This document shows, one piece after another, positions 18,786-20,182 of a DNA stretch of 20,182 nt; the stretch's first letter is position 1, and each line of letters opens with the position of its first letter. The translations under genes were made by a program, and so were the position numbers. Origin of the DNA: Chara braunii (lineage: Eukaryota > Streptophyta > Charophyceae > Charales > Characeae). Location: positions 295,278 to 315,459 of the forward strand of contig BFEA01000616.1 in assembly GCA_003427395.1 (NCBI GenBank), given 5' to 3'. Below the pieces are notes generated by a model, which ran no database searches, was not told the DNA's origin, and was given only the letters and a program-made list of their open reading frames with translations.

Positions 18786-18841
18786 TTCTTCTTCTTCTTC
18801 TTCTTCTTCTTCTTCTTCTTCTTCTTCTTCTTCTTCTTCTT
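18786..18841. repeat. (TTC)n microsatellite
   Basis: Eighteen TTC units joining units A and B of the U6-derived array. On the minus strand it is a (GAA)n tail following unit B. Confidence 0.95.
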
Positions 18842-18846
18842 TTTTA

Positions 18847-18999
18847 ATGCTAATCTTCTCTGTATGGCTCCAATTGTAACTGATGTCCCGAACGACCGCT
18901 CGGAGAGTTTCGCTGAAGGATGGACCCTGATATAAATTAATTAATTAATTGTGTTAAATCACACCCAGAAATTGGTTGTGTGAAGTTTTTGCAGTCACA

Positions 19000-19001
<2 letters not shown>
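18847..19001 (-). repeat. U6 snRNA-derived unit B (longest U6 match)
   Basis: On the minus strand from 19001 the unit gives GATGTGACTGC, an AT-rich part with TTTATATC (18936-18929), then U6 positions 1 to about 52 at 18896-18847. ATACAGAGAAGATTAGCAT is an exact 19-base match that includes the ACAGAGA box, which pairs with 5' splice sites. The AATTGGA just before it also matches, and GTCGTTCGGGACAT resembles the plant U6 5' stem. Homology ends at AGCAT, followed by TAAAAA and (GAA)n. The U6 3' half with the catalytic stem-loop and Lsm-binding tail is absent, so no functional U6 RNA can arise. It could be a retroposed fusion or a duplicated broken U6 gene with its promoter. Confidence 0.85.

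Positions 19002-19030
<29 letters not shown>
19002..19030. repeat. Poly(T) tract (poly(A) tail of unit C on the minus strand)
   Basis: Twenty-nine T. It directly follows the U6-like GATAC of unit C when read on the minus strand. Confidence 0.9.
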
Positions 19031-19343
19031 GTATCCCTCCAATTTTGACTGGGGCAAGGTCCCACTTGCAAAGAGGATTGGATAGAAAGCCTGAATCTGG
19101 ACTCTTCTGTGGAAAGGCGCACAAAATCGAGATTGAACTGCTTTTCTGCATCTCTGCTTAAAACACGTCCACATTCAGGGCATTCATCCAATCCTCTTTG
19201 CTAGTGGGACCTCGCCCCTGATGTCCCCAAGGACCGCTCGGAGAGTTTCGTTCAAGGATGGACCCTCGTATAAATCAATTCATTAATTAATTGTGTGAAA
19301 TTCCACCCAGAGATTGGTTGTGTGAAGTTCTTGCAGTCACATC
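19031..19343 (-). repeat. U6 snRNA-derived unit C, split by a transposon
   Basis: On the minus strand from 19343 the unit gives GATGTGACTGC, AT-rich sequence, TTTATA (19274-19269), then GTCCTTGGGGACAT (19234-19221), the closest match here to the plant U6 5' stem. A 166-bp element then interrupts it, after which CAGTCAAAATTGGAGGGATAC resumes (19051-19031) and is followed directly by poly(A). Without the insert the layout is the same as in units A and B. The TATA to U6 start distance (35 nt) is identical in all three units. Confidence 0.8.
19049..19220. mobile_element. 166-bp inverted-repeat (MITE/foldback) transposon with CTG target duplication
   Basis: The element spans 19052-19217. Its ends GGGCAAGGTCCCACTTGC... 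and ...GCTAGTGGGACCTCGCCC are inverted repeats of about 32 bp with two mismatches. CTG flanks it on both sides (19049-19051 and 19218-19220). Units A and B show the uninterrupted site AACTGATGTCC, which proves an insertion and its 3-bp duplication. No coding capacity, so it depends on a transposase elsewhere. The 3-bp CWG-type duplication suggests the PIF/Harbinger-like group, but I cannot confirm the family. Confidence 0.85.
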
Positions 19344-19358
19344 TTGCACCATCAACGC

Positions 19359-19374
19359 AAAAAAAAAAAAAAAA
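19359..19374. repeat. Poly(A) tract
   Basis: Sixteen A followed by GTTTCGCTG, which resembles the GAGTTTCGCTGAAGG part of the U6-derived units. It may mark another broken copy. Confidence 0.85.
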
Positions 19375-19407
19375 GTTTCGCTGTTCGGATCTGAGGCGGG
19401 ACGCTAC

Positions 19408-19500
19408 GGGATCATCAGATTCTGATTCGTAGAAAAACCGGTCTGCCTCTCATTCTGATACGGATCATCGGATTCATAGGAAACCCGTTCATCTTGCCGT
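19408..19500. repeat. Degenerate ~50-bp tandem duplication
   Basis: GATCATCAGATTC...CCGGTCTGCCTC and GATCATCGGATTC...CCCGTTCATCTTGCC are imperfect neighbours about 51 bp apart. Confidence 0.55.
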
Positions 19501-19518
19501 TGACACTCCTTTCACTGC

Positions 19519-19519
<1 letters not shown>

Positions 19520-19562
<43 letters not shown>

Positions 19563-19593
19563 GGATGGATGGATGGATGGATGGATGGATGGA
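19520..19593. repeat. (GATT)n-(GATG)n compound microsatellite
   Basis: About ten GATT units pass directly into about eight GATG units, the second arising by one base change within the first. Confidence 0.97.
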
Positions 19594-19734
19594 TTGAATG
19601 AATGATTGGTTGGTTGATTGATACTCAGTGATATGAATCATTGGTCGATTTGAAAGGTAGCACGTATCTGAGCGTATTGTGGTTCTACCCTGCTCTTCGA
19701 GACCTTTCCCAGTACCGTCTCTACCCGAAAAGAG

Positions 19735-19817
19735 CTCACAGTCAATATCTTTTTTTTTTATTTTTAAATAAGGGACAAGGCTCCAATCTATTCGTGGGGA
19801 GCCTCACAGTCAATATC
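19735..19817 (-). mobile_element. 53-bp micro-retroposon with 15-bp target duplications
   Basis: CTCACAGTCAATATC occurs identically at 19735-19749 and 19803-19817. The 53 bp between, read on the minus strand, begins GCTCCCCACGAATAGATTGG then AGCC and ends in an A-rich tail. The first part matches the tail hairpin of the LINE 3' UTR (8512-8490) and of the retroposon at 8190-8216. It is therefore a 5'-truncated insertion of just the last bases of that family. Confidence 0.85.
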
Positions 19818-20155
19818 GTTTTTTTCCCTACGCTGAAAGTTGCACCGTGTGCAGTATACTGACCGTGCGTTCTATTCGGGTGAAGACGGTGGGTGAGTCA
19901 ACAGGCCCTACTGAAGGCCCTCATCTTCGGACCCCGCATCTTTCATGACACCTTTGCGTTCTTTTCTCCTATCCTCCCCTCTCTGTCACCCATCCCCTGC
20001 GCTTTTCTAGTACTCTCCCTTCGTCGATCTCATCTACCCCTCCTCCCCCTTTTACCCGCCTACCACCTGGAGCATCAGGCGGGAACGTCTCAGACGGCTT
20101 CAGCGTGTGCAATTTTGCGCCATGCGGAACATAAGGGGAGGTGGCCAGCAGATGC
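19818..20155. other. Non-coding stretch, nothing recognised
   Basis: Pyrimidine-rich part at 19930-20050. No credible open frame or RNA. Confidence 0.5.
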
Positions 20156-20182
20156 CACACACACACAGAGCGAGAGCGAGAG
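20156..20182. repeat. CA/GA-rich simple repeat at window end
   Basis: CACACACACA then GAGCGAGAGCGAGAG, truncated by the window edge. Confidence 0.85.

Noticed and set aside
19117-19134. GCGCACAAAATCGAGATT inside the inverted-repeat element, resembling the 3' part of plant U6
   Set aside because: It lies on the strand opposite to the U6 5' segments, is short with a gap, and sits within transposon sequence. Coincidence is not excluded.
1-20182. CRISPR arrays, bacterial operons or prophage
   Set aside because: No regularly spaced repeats with unique spacers, no bacterial gene organisation, and abundant eukaryotic repeat signatures.

Overview
This looks like nuclear DNA of a eukaryote, most likely a green plant. 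It is repeat-rich and I see no intact protein-coding gene. Three things point to a plant. A U1 snRNA gene has plant-like features, such as GGCCTAGG after stem-loop I and a GC-rich terminal stem. U6 snRNA-derived repeats begin with GTCC...GGGGACAT, the plant form of the U6 5' end, not the animal GTGCTTGC form. An L1-type LINE has an ORF1 with an RRM-like plus zinc-knuckle layout and an ORF2 ending in a C..C...H...C finger, as in plant L1 elements. The species cannot be named from this window.

Layout. Positions 1-5700 are non-coding and repetitive: a (TC)n tract, short tandem duplications (73 bp and 38 bp units), two diverged copies of a ~215 bp repeat about 2.1 kb apart, and a ~210 bp satellite-like tandem repeat. 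Positions 5717-6485 hold a U1 snRNA gene (6116-6275, + strand) with a TATA box. On either side of it lies a tiny poly(A) insertion bounded by direct repeats. Positions 6837-8040 are partly an assembly artefact: three 38-bp back-to-back Tn5/Nextera mosaic ends (7010-7047, 7842-7879, 8002-8039), a run of duplicated blocks, and an N gap.

Positions ~8428-16783 are one L1-type LINE on the minus strand. It has a 5' leader, ORF1 (16462-13583), ORF2 (13493-8952; endonuclease, reverse transcriptase, C-terminal zinc finger) and a 3' UTR. It is dead: ORF2 keeps one frame over 4.5 kb but has nine premature stops and a lost endonuclease aspartate, and ORF1 has three stops and two compensating frameshifts. 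A 15-bp direct repeat brackets the element.

Positions 17691-18351 hold a 484-bp tRNA-derived SINE with 12-bp target-site duplications, nested in an older tRNA-headed repeat. Positions 18593-19343 hold three head-to-tail minus-strand units. Each joins a TATA-containing upstream segment to the first 30-50 nt of U6 snRNA, and the second and third (18847-19001, 19031-19343) end in (GAA)n and poly(A) respectively. One unit is split by a 166-bp inverted-repeat transposon with a 3-bp target duplication, and the other two units serve as empty sites. Positions 19500-20182 carry microsatellites and a 53-bp micro-retroposon.

The common theme is LINE-driven retroposition. The LINE 3' UTR, the plus-strand retroposon at 7719-8275 and the 53-bp insertion at 19750-19802 share a small 3' hairpin (GCTCC...GGAGC), a candidate recognition element for the LINE machinery.
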